64,000 nt of DNA from Incurvaria masculella (lineage: Eukaryota; Arthropoda; Insecta; Lepidoptera; Incurvariidae): NCBI GenBank assembly GCA_946894095.1, contig OX335651.1:15460501-15524500 (forward strand). The letters are read 5' to 3'. The notes under the pieces are model-generated. The model was not told the DNA's origin and made no database searches. It saw only the letters and a list, made by a program, of their open reading frames with translations. The position numbers were made by a program, and so were the translations under genes. This document shows positions 25,831 through 39,800 of this stretch, one piece after another (position 1 is the first letter of the stretch; each line of letters starts with the position of its first letter).

Positions 25831-26812
25831 TTAGTTTTAGACACCGTTGCGGCCAGTGTAGTGCAGTCAGCAATGCGGCAGCCGTCCAGCATTTATTGTA
25901 AAGAGTACATAGGAGGTATCTTCAATTAAGCCTTTATCAATTAATCAAGAATGTCGATGATTATGTACAAAATTACGTGCGGCACACGTTTTAACTAATT
26001 ATTTCGTACTAAATCCGTGCAGCGCGACGGTTTCGTGCGCCGCACGATCGGATTGCAGCTGCGTAAAAACGTAGCGAGCAGAAAAACGTAAGACTCCTTG
26101 CACGGTTGTGCGTGTCTTCCATACTTCTCTATACAAACCGACAACAGTCCTGCAGTAGACCCGAGCGGAGCCTGGTACCTTAGCTAGTACATAATATATA
26201 TAGCGACACCTCTCTTTTTTGCGTCCATACATGCTCAAGTGTGCCTATAGTTTCTTGGTTCAAACAGAATATTCCACCTCAATATGATCTCCCGATGGAA
26301 AGGCTGTGAATATATCTGCAAGAGGCGTGGATGTCTTCGCCCATGCCCTCGTATGTAGCCTTCTGAAAACAGCTTAATTTTGGGTTCACGCGTCAGAAAT
26401 AAAACTACATTAACGTTTAACTTCATTTAGACGAAAATAATAAATTGTTCACATTTGAAATTATCACATTTCAAGCCAACCTGGAGTATATAATAATAAT
26501 ATATAACATTAAGGTCTGTAGAAAAAGTGTATTTATACATGTACCCTAGTAGCTAAAAGCTGATGCGTGTACGTCTCTGGTTGAGAGCCCTTTTTTTGTA
26601 TTTTTAATGTTTTTAATTTGATTGTCTAATTCGTTTTTGAATCTGTTCACCATTATGGTACTGATCACTTACCGTGCCTATTCATTTGGAGAGTCCTCTA
26701 CTTGATTGGATACATGTTTTCTAAGGTGTATTTCTTTTGTTTCTATTGTTGTGAGAAATTGCCTGCAATAACACTTTCTGGAGCTAGTAGCAGTAGTAAT
26801 TTTGGTTGAAAT

Positions 26813-27090
26813 ATTTTTTTTTATTAACTGAACATGGATGGCTAAAACCACAATTATAGATATTAGTCCAACACACACCACATGGAAACTGTTCCATGCC
26901 AGGACCTTCCTTATATTTAATGGCTAAATTTAACTAGATGAAAAATATGAACAATCGTCATAGCCGCTTAGAGCATTATTCATTTAATGCGACCAACCGG
27001 CCTGGATTAATTCTAGCACCTAGTAAGAAAGAAAGGAGACCTACAGTTTAACATGGAATCCAAACCATGAACGACAAATCCCTATTGAGT
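26813..27090 (-). mobile_element. SINE body of the 5S-type subfamily, head missing
   Basis: A T-run, CACATGGAAACT, CTTCCTTATATTT and CAGTTTAACATGGAATCC follow the 5S-headed copies, not the tRNA-headed ones. It is truncated before the head. Confidence 0.6.
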
Positions 27091-27820
27091 CTTTTAATAA
27101 TATAGCTCTGCATATGCTACAACTGACTGACTGACTTGTTAAAACTATCTCATCTGTATCCAATATAGAATATATTGGCATTTTTCTATTATTTTAGACA
27201 AGCATTTCTCAACCTTTTTGCCCCCAGGGCCCCCTGGGCTATATTGAAATGGTCTAGGGCCCTATATGGCCAATCAATTATATAGAGTAGGTACAGGTAA
27301 ACTGAAAAACGGTCTTTATTTATTTATCTACAATGTAGATAAATAATTATTTTTTTGGGAAAACTGCCTCGCTGTGCAATATTTTTGCCTTCTGTGTACA
27401 AAAACATTTCTATGAGTTGGAACACCATTAGTCTTTTTTTGGGTGTTACGTTGCACTATAAACATTTTCACTTCTGCTCCAGGTACTGCTATGGTATAAT
27501 ATTTGTATCAATAAAAAACACATCATAGAGTAATTGATGCACTTGAAAACAATTAAGTTGGACAAAAAACACTCTCTATTTCATGAAAAGTAATAAAATA
27601 ATTTCCTGCATACACAGTAAAATAGAACAGTACTTCGTATCTTCTAGTTTTATACCCGAACCTACAATCTAACACTGTTTCTTCATCTGAAACCACAACC
27701 TGTTACAGGTAAAAATATGCTTAAATAAAGATCCACCAATAAATAAAATTCATTATTACAATTTACTTAGAACAAAACATTTATGAATGGCGGACCTTTA
27801 CTAACAATTGTAACATATGT

Positions 27821-30800
27821 CTATGTGTCACCTATTTCACCTTCAGGAATTAACTTCTCTACGATGAAATCTTTTTCATCGAATTGATTAAACGGAGTGG
27901 ATTCATCAGCAACCTCTTCAGTTTCCATAGTATCATTAGTTGAGCAATCTTCAGGAACCTTTTCTACTTTATCAACATTGCTGTTGCTCGTACCAATGTT
28001 GTCTAAGGAAGATTTATTTTCTTGTTCAGTAGCAATTTTGGTAGTTGGAGCTTGAACTTGCGCCATTACAGTGGCGGCAGGGTTCTCTGGTTTCTCAAGA
28101 ACACCATAATTGAGGGGAAATTTAAGCAGACTGCCGGGCTGAGGGGCGTCACCGCTAGAGCTAATCCTCTTCATGACTATTACTTTCTGCTTGTTTATCA
28201 CTTGGTTTTTCTTCGACTCCAGACTTCTCCGTCGAAACTGTAGAAGCGCTTGAACATTTGTACTTTTGAATGCAGCATTTGCTAATTTCTTGCTATTCTC
28301 TTCGTCGATTTGCTTTTCAATATCGACTAGGTTATTCTTCGAACTGTCCGATTTGGTATCTTGCGCGTCCGACGCCGGGAAGCCCTTGAACCTGGAGTTC
28401 ATTGCAGAGGCAGCTTCGTTCCAAGTTTTAGCAGGCGTTTCTTCTTTGGAAGGTTGAACCGGGTTGACAGGAGTGGTCGGGACGGGAGGAAGAGTGACGA
28501 CAGGGAAGGGGGGTCGGGTGAGCGGGAAGGGGATACTCTGTCGGACGATGTATAATCGGCTTGTGGCGTACGAGGGCCTCATGTGTGCGCGCGCTGACTT
28601 CACAGCATTGTGAGACATCAGAGCGAATGCCCCAGGGTAACGTTTCAACGGTTCGTTGATCCTGTCCTGTTTTTTAGGTTTTTCTTCTCGTGATTTGTCT
28701 TGCCGTTCACTCTTCTCTGGTTTCTCAACCTTCTCTGGTGAGGTTTCAACGGAAGGTGTCTCGGACTTCCGTTTGCTTGTAATGACCCTCGAGGTGGGAG
28801 TGTTCTTACTCTCTGACTCCCTGTAGGAGCCGCCCTCCCATCTCGTTAAATTCGAGAAGTCATATTCAAAGTCTTCGTCTTTTTTTGGCCGCATGCGCTT
28901 CCGGACCGGTCGTTGCGAAGAGCTCATTATATCTGCCGCTTTATTGCTATAGCCGTCTTTGGTAGTTGCTGCATCAGACTGCCTTCTCTTTGGCTTGCAG
29001 TCTTGGTCCACTATTGCATCGAGAGGAGTCTGCGCTGGCCGCTTCACTGCAGTCTTGTCTGGTTTCTCAACATCTGTTAATTGAAACGAAATTCTTTCAA
29101 ACAAATATTTTCCATTTTCATTTTAAAGATTCCAATCAGAAATGCATAATTACTGATGCTCCTTGGTACATGATTAATATAAGATTACACCATGAACTTT
29201 GCATTCCAATGGTGAATAAGAGATAACCAATACAGTCAGTGAAATTGTCTAACTACCCCAACATCCTGGCTTGCCACCTAATGTATGTTTAAGACCAACC
29301 TCGGAGAATTAGCGCAGAATCCCACAAGATTTATGAATGAGCAAAACATTAACTAAGGTTATTATTGTAAGTTTTACAATAATAACCTTGCACCATGGGA
29401 AACCGTGGCTCAAGGTAGGGTGGACTTGCCTTCCATCCCAGAGCTATGGGTTCAAATCCCACCCTGTTTATGCACTGCACCACTTTCTTTCACTTCCGAG
29501 TTGGATAAGTGCATTTCGTTATGATAGTGCGCTGTTCAATGGTTTGAAATCCATCTAAAACTATAGATCACCTTCCCCTACTAGGTGGTAGGGTTAAGCC
29601 CACAACCATTGCATTGGATGAAAAGTTGGTCGAAGCGGCAATGAAGAATTAACCGCACACAATCGTCCATCCATATTTTTTTTAAAGTTTACTTTTACCG
29701 ATTTTTTTACTCAAGATCTAAACTTTTAAATTTTTTGTGACTGTTTACGTAATGTGTGCCTATTGAAAATTACAAAACTACAAAATATTTCTTTTAATAT
29801 TTAAGTCATACAATTTGATAAGAGAGATCAACGGTTTTATGTACAAGGCTAAGCCCCGATTGCACGAAGAGACGGCCGAGTTAATCAATGTTCAAACAAG
29901 TCACTTTTAGTGTACTGCATGGAGTTTCTTTCATACTGTCCATATAAAGTGACGTGTTTAAACGTACGTTGACGTTGATTTAGATTTTTTGTCCTTTCGT
30001 GCACTCGGCCCTAAGATTTGTAAATAAGGTCGATAAAAAATGAAGGCTGCCTCAAGAACAAAGTTCTGATGAAAATACGATTGTATCTTGTGGAGTTAGT
30101 CGGTTTGACTAGAGGAATGTTAAAATTACTAGTACGAACAAATTGATTTCAGCTTTAATTTTTTTACCACGAATTGCTCTATCATTTAAATTTTAATTAC
30201 CTTTCACAGGCGAGCAAGGTTTGGACTTGCTCTTGACGGTCTTGAAGCTCTGCTTGCGTCGACTCGGCTTGGGCGTTTCCGCACGCGGGTTGCTTGTCTC
30301 ACTCTCGTCCGAGCTCCGACTAGACTGACTCGACTCCGAGCTCTCAGCGGCGTTGTCTTTCGAGTCCTCCCACTCCTCGACAGGCAGCAACTTGGGCGTC
30401 GACGACAGCTCCATCGCTTCCCCGGCCGTCAGCGGCTTGATGATGCCGAGCAGACCGTCCTCGGTCATGCGCATCTTATGCGTTGTCTGCGCGTGCAGCA
30501 CGAGCCGATTCCTGTCGTAGTTGACGTAACTGCACAGTTTGCAGCCGTACCGCCGCCAGTTCAGGTGCGAGGACATGTGCCGGCAGAGGTGCGAGGGGCT
30601 CGTGTATTTCCGTTTGCATATCCGGCACTGGGTGCCCGTTTTGTCGACGTACTCGGAGATCTTTGGAGCGCTTCCATGTTTCCTCTCTCGACTTCGTCGG
30701 GGAAGGGCGCCTTCGGGTCCCCTTCGCTCTCCGATTCGTCGTTGAGCTTGTCGTTGTCTTCTGTGTCGCTCGGTTCGTCTGCCACCTCCATTTTGTCTTC

Positions 30801-33800
30801 GTCAGAATCGACCTCGTCGCCAGAATCTTCGACTTTCACTTCACTGTCCATTATTGATGGCTTGATCTGCTTTATTGTGAGTTTTTCGGCATCTAAAAAA
30901 TGGTAAAGTTAATAATTGATGAGACAGTTATTCGTGGAATTACAGCTGATGAAGCCTAAATAGGACAAATTTGATTTGAACTAATCTCACAAAAAGATAT
31001 GCCGAATAATCACTACAGAAATGCACATAAAGGAATGGGTACAGAGCGCATCACCCTCGAGGCCACAGTAGGCATTAGCATTTGCAAGGAAAATTGTCAG
31101 AAAAAGGGGTCAAAGTCAATGTGTGGCGTCTAGTAGTCGTGGGACGAGAAATGGGTTCGTTACTAGTGTAAAAACGAAGTATTCATTTTACGCCGAGCAG
31201 TATGGCCGCTACAAATTTCTTGTAGCGCACTGGATCGCGCACGCGGCGCGCCAACGAAAGCCCGTAGGTTGCGAGCCGTCTAGACGCAACGACCCGCCAG
31301 CCGCGACTGTCTCGCTCGCGCAATGGCGGGCGGCAGTAGCTGTAACGTCGGTTGAGCCGGCGACTCTCGTAACTGGAGTTGCGGCAAACATAATACTAAT
31401 AATTACTTCGTTGCGGCTTGCATCCGGCGACTCTCGCAACTGGGGTTACCGCCGAAAATGTAATGCGCGCGCGCAGTGCGCACTGTAGTCGAGGAGGGGC
31501 TACATTGTTAACGACCGCCATTGTGGTTTGCTTACAGAAAAAGTCCAACGATTAGTATTTCTAAATGCTAATAGGCATATAAAATAAATGATAATTATGT
31601 TTATTTATCATTTGTGTTATATTATTTCTGGGGATTATTTTGTCGAGGATAAGATGTCATTATACCCATTCATGTATAATGTATTAAAAAAAAGGAGAAG
31701 AAGGGAGAGGGAGTTTTTTTTTCATTTCGTTTTGCAACAATTTCCGCAAACGGCTATCGGCATCAGCAATAACAGTTACAAACGTTTTCGAAGACCAGTG
31801 GAAACGCCCACAACTAGCGTCTAGGGTGATGCCGTGTGTATAGGACAAAAATGTAAAAAGGCCAACGAAAATTGTTTTATGGGATCAATTTTATTTACTT
31901 CTATCAAGACATTTAACATTTAACGTGACTCAGATTAAGAAAGGGAGGAAATGTGGAATCTGGCCCGCCTGCCATGTCCATATTTTTTTTTTATGTGACT
32001 GGACATGGATGGCTAATAGCACACCTTCTGTCATGGTATTAGCCCAACATACCACATGGGAACTAGATGCCATGCCAGGACCTTCCTTATATTGCACAGC
32101 TACATTGAACTGGATGGAAAACACGGACAATTTTCATTGCCGCTTCGACCATTGTTCATCCAATGCGATGGTACCAACCCGGTCAGGATAAACCCTACCA
32201 TCTAGTAAGTAAGGAAAGGACCTACAGTTTAACGTGGAATCCGAACCACGGCCAGCCTCTGTCAACGGTCGAATGGTCACCCATCCAAGACCAGACCGGA
32301 CCCAGCGTTGCTTAACTTCGGAGAGCGATCGCCGAAGTGTCGCGCCACTGGGTCATTGAGGCCACCCAGGTATGATGACTCTTCTCCTTTCTTTTCTCTT
32401 CTGTGCACGGCACCTAATTTTTAGCGAAATATCATGGCAAAGGATGCGGTGTGCTTGCTATATTTGGAGTGGCATTCAGATTGGTTATGGGAGCCCATTG
32501 CAGTGTTAAGAATTTGTTTGTTTAAGAATTAATGATTACTTATAGTAAAGCAACATTCTACATACATGGAAGCAATGTAATCAGATTTTGAAATTGATCA
32601 GAAAACATTTTTGTCTGAACCATGATTAGAACTTGTGAACCATAGTTTAATAAATAATTGCTGGCGTAAGTTAGATGGCTCACCGCCATAGTCACGGAAG
32701 TTTCATACCATATGTGCTAAGCAAGGGCCGGCTTGCTATTGCAATAAACTTTGAACTAAGATGAATAGTGTTTGTACCAAGAGATGGCGCAGCTATCAGG
32801 CACAAACACACCGCAGGCACACTGCTTTGAATCGATTAAAAAGTTGTTGGATTCTATAGGTTGTCATAATATGTGTGTTTCGATTCAAAATTGTATATTT
32901 TCCAACTTTGAAACAAAATTGTATTGGCATTTGATTGGCATAAAAATAAGTATTATAAATATATGAATATATCCTCTGTACAGCGTTATTTATTGGATTT
33001 TTCGCAAGTTCTAGGTACGAAAGTGGCGCCATCTTATTTCGTTAGCAGTAAACATGTATCCATGCAATTGCGCCATCTATTGTTCGTCCCTTCGGCATTG
33101 ACCTATTGTTGAACCATCTAGGTCTTCATCCATCTATGCTGTGGACCTTTGGATTAAATGTCCACTCCTCTAAACTCTAAGGGCATTTGCACGTGCTACC
33201 CTAAAGATCCCCGGCGCACTCACCATCCTTGTCGCGGCGGGAGCGCGCGGCGGGCGCGGGCGGTGCGGCGGAGGGTGCGGCGGAGGGTGCGGCGGCGGGT
33301 ACGGGCGCGGCACGGCGGGCGAGCGCGCGCGTGCGCGACTGGCACGTGTACGTGTGCGCCGAGAGCGCCGCGCGCCGCTCGAAGCTGCGACCGCAGCCGC
33401 CGCAGCGCGGAAGCTCAGCGTCGCCCTCCATGTTGTCCATCCACGCCTGCAGACGGTAAAGGGCGTTCGGTGGTGAGGTCGATCGGTCTAGGTGATTCGA
33501 AGCGGCAGGGCGAGAACCGAAAGATTGCTACTTGGGATGCACAGAATACGATCATGGGTACATCCAAATGGACTGAAGATACTAGACAGAGTCCAGTCCA
33601 GCTTACTTTCGCCAAATCTTATTTTTTTAGGGTTCCGTACCCAAAGGGTCAAAACGGAACCCTATTACTAAGCCTCCGCTGTCCGTCCGTCCGTCCGTCC
33701 GTCCGTCCGTCCGTCCGTCCGTCCGTCCGTCCGTCCGTCCGTCCGTCCGTCCGTCCGTCCGTCCGTCCGTCCGTCTGTCCGTCTGTCACAGGGCTGTATC

Positions 33801-36800
33801 TCAGTAACCGTAACAGATAGACAGCTGAAATTTTCACAGAGTGTGTATTTATTTTGCCGCTATAACAACAAATAGGTAAGATTAAGAAATAATTAAAATT
33901 AAAGGGGGTCCCCACACAAGAAACGTGATTTTTTTGTATACATTTTTTTACGATGGTACGGAACCCTTCGTGTGCGAGTCCGACTCGCACTTGGCCGTTT
34001 TTTTAAAAAGTGGTAGCGTAAACTCATATCAATATTTAAATCCCTTGATTTGAGTTTACGCATTAGTCTAATTGTAAGGTGTAGCACTTTATGTAGCAAT
34101 CCAACTCCCGGTGAGTATTTCCGGACTCACCCTGCTGAATAGGCTAGAATTTCAATGTCTCACTTTACTACCACACCCTCACCCGTCTTATGCATACATA
34201 TGGTATATGTTACTCTTTTGTCTTGAAGCTTACACTGTCATTTCTATTTCTAGGACAATAACTATTACTACAAGTTGCCATTTTGTTAAAAATGGCGTGC
34301 GTCCGACACATTTCAAAGTGTATGCAGTTTGCATAAGAAAACGGCAGCAAGCGCATTATAAGTGGTTCCATAAAGTTACAATTCTTTCTTTTTTTTCTAT
34401 TTGAGATAACGGAGCCATCTAGCCTCTGTGTAAGAATCTGAATGTATTCAGAATTTTTGTCCTAACATTTGTTGGAAGCAGGATTCAAACCCGCGACCGT
34501 TAGAATCCTGCTTTCAACTAATGTAATGACTAAAAACGTTTTCTCATTATTTTCAAAACATGAATACAATGCTTGAATGTAGATGTCGTTGGATAACCTC
34601 AAAACTCATCTCTATCATCTCTGCCCAACCCTCCGGGGAAATGGCGCAATGGTATATAAATGGCGATCACCAACCTGGTTTTCCTGGTCCATTCTCTCTT
34701 CTTCAGTCAATTTCTGCTGCTCTACGAGCTTCTTATGGTTCTTCTTCTTAACGAAGGAAGACGGCACATTGTTCATTCGAAACGCTCGACTCTGCACCAC
34801 CTCGCGCATCCTCCTCATCTGAGTTAATGTTTTTCTGAAATAAAATAAAAAAACCCAAATATTGTTTCTTTTTATTATAACATAAAAAATAAAAATAAGG
34901 TCTATATTGAAGTGACGACGCAATTCGGGTTGGTTAAATTTAAATTAGTTTGGGTAAGTTATATCAGGTAAGGTTAGACTAATGTCTTGTCTATACTAGT
35001 GTGCACTAGTTTGAACTGAAATCGGCAGCTCGAGCACGAAGCCGTCGCATTGATTTTGGTTGGATGTTTTCTCAGCCAAACTGGGCGCGTCGCAAGTTTG
35101 AGTGAGACAGCAACAACCAAATTTATTGCGACTATGTACAGAGCTTATCACCCTCGCCGCCACAGTAGGCATTGGCATTTGCAAGGAAAACGTATGTGGG
35201 TCAAAGTCCAATGTGTGGCGTTTGTACTTCTGAGTTCAGGTGGCAATTTTCCCTGAAACACGACATGTTCTATAATATGACAAGCGTAACCGTGATGAAA
35301 CAGGACAGTACCTTTTCTCAAATCCCTGGTGCAGCTTCTCTTAGACCCAATCTTACGTACAACTCTCATGCGCTTTCATTTCGCTGACAATAATTTTCCT
35401 AGAAGCCCCCTGGCGTGCGTTAGGCGCACCCGGTACCCGATCGAACCTGTGCGCTCTGTAGAGGTGACGTAGCACGCTCCAGGAGGTGGTGAAGGTGTCG
35501 CAGCAGTCCGTGCACGGGTAGACGAGCCGGTCCGCCACGTGTATGTGCTTCATGTGGTACTTGAGCGTCTTGCGCGTCGAGAACTGAATGTTACCTGCGT
35601 ACAATGATACGTATTATCAGCACTACAAACTAGTTGTATTTTTTATGGTTATGGTAAATAAACCTAATTTCGTTTTATTTAATTTCAAAATGCTTGACAT
35701 AGGCAGGTTTGTTTTTAGGTGAAGATATATTTCTGTCAACATGTTCGCCTCTGACAATAATTTTCTTTCACCACAGAATAGGTCGAATACCAGGCAACGA
35801 GTAAAAACATACAAAATATGAAGGAGTTGGTAAGTCAGTAGTAAGTAGATGTCCAGTAATAACCAAAAACTCACACTGCGTGCAGGACAGCTGGGTCTCG
35901 TCGTCGTCGCTGATCTGAATGACGGGCTCCGAGGCGGGCTCGGATGTGCGGTCGGAGGCGTCGGCCGGAGGCAGCTCCGCGCACACCTCGAACTTGCCGT
36001 CCTCTCGCAGCACGGCCTTGTCCTTCGCGGCGAACTGGTCCAACTCCGTGATCTGGACCAGTGGAAGCTCAATAAACTTCGAACTATTCATGCACAGGTC
36101 ACCATGCTTTCTTTAAGGAAAACTAGAGAAATCATGAGATTTCACAAAAAAAATATTCACATTCCATGAGTGTGAACTCCGCGAATCTAATGTATTTATA
36201 ACGATTTCAGAAGTTGTCTCATCGGGCAGATGTGTTCCATCTCCCTCTAACTCGCAGTAGTGATATGTAGTATTGTCGTCTCACTCTCACGCTTTGTTCG
36301 ACTTGTAAGCACAGCGCGCTATGCTAGGTCTATGGGTCTAGTCACCGGACCGCAAGCAGGGTTGAAGTAGAGGAGGATAGGCGATGCCTCCTTGTTAGAC
36401 TCGAAGAGACCTTGGAAAGTCCTGAACCTCGTCGAGTTTAACGCAAGCAAGACACATGCGTGCGTATAGTGTCAAGCGAAGTCCGTTCAGTGCGGCTCTG
36501 ACCTTCCATGGAACAACTCTGCGTATTCATGATCACATAGCGATTCTTGGTTCCGAACTTTCGGATGAAATATCGAGGATAAAGCCAAGCTGGCCTCAAA
36601 AAAGTTGGAAGTCCTCATCAGGGTGCGTGACCAAAAACTACTCCTTTACAAGGCGAAAATAAGGTGGAGGATTGCTCGCATTTTTGGGACGACTTAGCAA
36701 AGCACCTGCTTGGCTCCCTGTGCTCGATACAGCGTCGGGACGTGCGTTTTGTCGACGACCCCGAGGTATCCCTGAATGTGGAGACCCAACAACTGCGAAG

Positions 36801-39800
36801 GTATGTAGGGTCTCTCTCTCTATGTTCTGCGATCTTTACCATGAATAATACTCCTCAGAGCTGCATAACGCTGTCCCTTCGTCCCCTTTCTACCTCCGCT
36901 CAACGCGTAACAGGGAGAAATTGCACAAATACACAGTTGACATTCGAAAAATAAGAACCCACCGATCCTCTAGATCCTTTGTCTATAGGGTAGACAAAGT
37001 AAAATGGAGTGAACTCCCTCCCGAGGTATTGCCCCAAAGTACAACTCGGAGTCCTTCAAACATGGTTTGAAGAAGCACCTGGCCGGCTGGCATGGATTTC
37101 GCAGCTCCACTAAAAATTCGAAATCCCATGGGCGTCATCGGGCACCTTAAGAGGTCCTGGAGATCACCGTACGCCGCTCTTACCAAAAAAAAAAGTATGA
37201 CCACATATATTACGAAACATCTGAACAGTAAGCGACTTTTGTAGGGTGTGCGACATTTACACGACAAGGACATTTACTTTTAACTCATTCGTTATCCAGA
37301 CAACAAAGGTCAAAGACAACAATTTGAACTTCTAAAAAAGGAAAGGATAGAATAAGTATATAAATATGGATTGGGTTGTTCTCCAGAGCAGTTAATGAGC
37401 TAACCTGACTGCGCATATCATCTCCCGGGTCCTCACTGCTGACTAAATTCTGGAAGACAGCAGCCTTGCTCGATGATATCTTCTGCAAAGCCACCTCTAT
37501 TCCGTTCTCTGCCGAAACGTGAGCTAGGTCTTTATGCTTGATAACATTCTCCATGACAGCTGTCAAGTCGCGGCTCAGCGGAACTCGGTCGTCGGGCGTC
37601 TCAGACTCCGTTCTTGCGGGCGGTTTGCGTTGGTTTCTCAAGAATTCTTGGTAGCCTTCTTCCAATTGCTTTATCTTGAAGATCTCTGATGCCTGCAAGG
37701 AAAAATGAAGTAAAAAGTTACATTGATCCCACAGAGAGTTCTCACAGAACTCTTCACAAAAATTCTTCAAAAAGACTTCACAAAATTGTATAATATTCCC
37801 AATATTATGATTTCTATCAACAATTTCAAGCAAATGATTCAGCAGATGTGCCTATAGACATACTTATGCATGGTAAGTAGACCTCAAAGGTAAGGCACAA
37901 GGGGTCAGAGGTGGTGGTGGTGGTGGTAGTGAAGGTGATTAAACGAGCCCAGATCATAAAAAAAAGTTTCATCCTTGACTGACAGCCAAACCAGGACGTT
38001 CGGTGCCGCTGCCTACCTCTTACCCATTGTGCATACTTAGACGTTAATGCGACTCTTCACAGAACTCACGGTAGACGTAATTCTTCCAAAGTGTCCGTGC
38101 TGGGTGGTGCTAAACTTCTCCTTGCAGTACACACGCTTGTGGGATACGAAATTGGCGAGGCTGCGGAACATGTTGCGGCAAACCTTACACTCGTATAGCA
38201 GGTCGCACTCAGATGTCAGGAGGTCCTTTAACTGAAACAAAACACTAATTATGACACTGAACGACAGGGAAGCCACAATATAATCACTACGTTCCAAAAT
38301 GCGTACATTGCAAAAATTGCAGAGAATGCGAATACAGTGAATACTTGTGTTCCGAATTGATATTACTGCTCATAGCCACAATCGCATAATATCAAATCGG
38401 AACGAATTTGAGCAGATATATTTGTCAGAGCCTAACCTAACTACCTCAAAAATGCCTTGTGAGTCTCGAGAGTGGTTATTTCAGGCCTAGAATTGACTAA
38501 CTAGAATAACAAACGGCGAAAGGCCTTCGTTATTTCAGAATACAAGTGCATACGATCAGAGAACTACAGATAAAAACGCTTAATGACAGCTCGATTACAG
38601 CCATTTGACAGCGTACATGGTACACATGCCCTCAACCGTGCGCGCTTTGTACGATCTGTGTGCGGTCTTCAGTCACGTACCTACCTTATGTCAACATGAC
38701 GTTCACAGGAGTGAATATAAGCAATTTGAAATGTTTGTGTACGCGTACATTGTTGAATTCTCCGCAATTACGCATTTCGGAATACAGTGAATGATGTAAC
38801 GCTACCACCACCTTTGATTTCAAGGAGCATGTAGACTGTTTTTATTGGCTAATCCACGCCAAACAGAAGTCAGGAAATTATTTTGCCCATTTACTTCAAT
38901 TTTAGTACTTAACATCAGCCAATCAATAGGTGTAGTTTCATCGTTAATCATGTTTTCTTTCATCCTTGGTGAAATCACCAAAAGGGTGGCAAGATTTTCT
39001 TATTCCTGTCATTTGACTGAGTTTTTTTGATAGCACATTAAAAATCAGGAAATAGCCTGATAGAAGCGTCGCTTATGGCCCTTTTAGTCACCGAAAAGTA
39101 TTTTCTATATGCAGACATAGAAAGATGATAACTTTGTACAATTCTAGTTTTACATAGATGAAAAAAAGTGGTGCATTAAGGGGACGGGGATTTAAACCCA
39201 GACCACTGGAATGGAAGGAAAGCCCCTGAGCTACGAGCTACTCAACAAGCACGTCACGAAACAGTGATGTCAATAGTAGGTGACAATAAAAAAATACGAA
39301 ACATAAAGAGTTAACGATTGGTTTATACAACCTTTTGGTTACATAAACAATGAACTTAGATTGAAAAGAAACTATTAATGCTTTCGCTTTGGAGTGTAAC
39401 GACATTGAAATACCTGCATTACTGCACATGCAACATTTCTGTTTTCACTTATATGATATATGTAATGCAATAAGCTATAAATTAACTAAGTGGTGTTAAA
39501 GCAATTCTGGTGGCAAGAAAGTTGAAAAACTCATGGATTTCGTCGGGCACCTAGGAAGGTCTCGTGTTTCCTATATGGCGCTCTTTACTTATAAAAGGAT
39601 GACAATAGGTAGTACTCAAGTTATGTGACGCTGGATAAAAAGTTGCCACTGCAAAAGTATCAGAACAATGCAGGTGAATTTCTAAAGATCTTCAATCTTA
39701 CCTCCTCAGTAGCGGTGTCAAAGATTTTTCTTGCCTGAGCAAAGCCTGTGATGCTGGTTTGAATGGGCCTACGCAAAATGGAAGAGTCTGGCTCTTCTCC

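Noticed and set aside
33158..33820. 220-codon frame with RPSV repeats
   Set aside because: It is antisense to ZNF800 exon 7 and then runs through the GTCC microsatellite of a repeat element.
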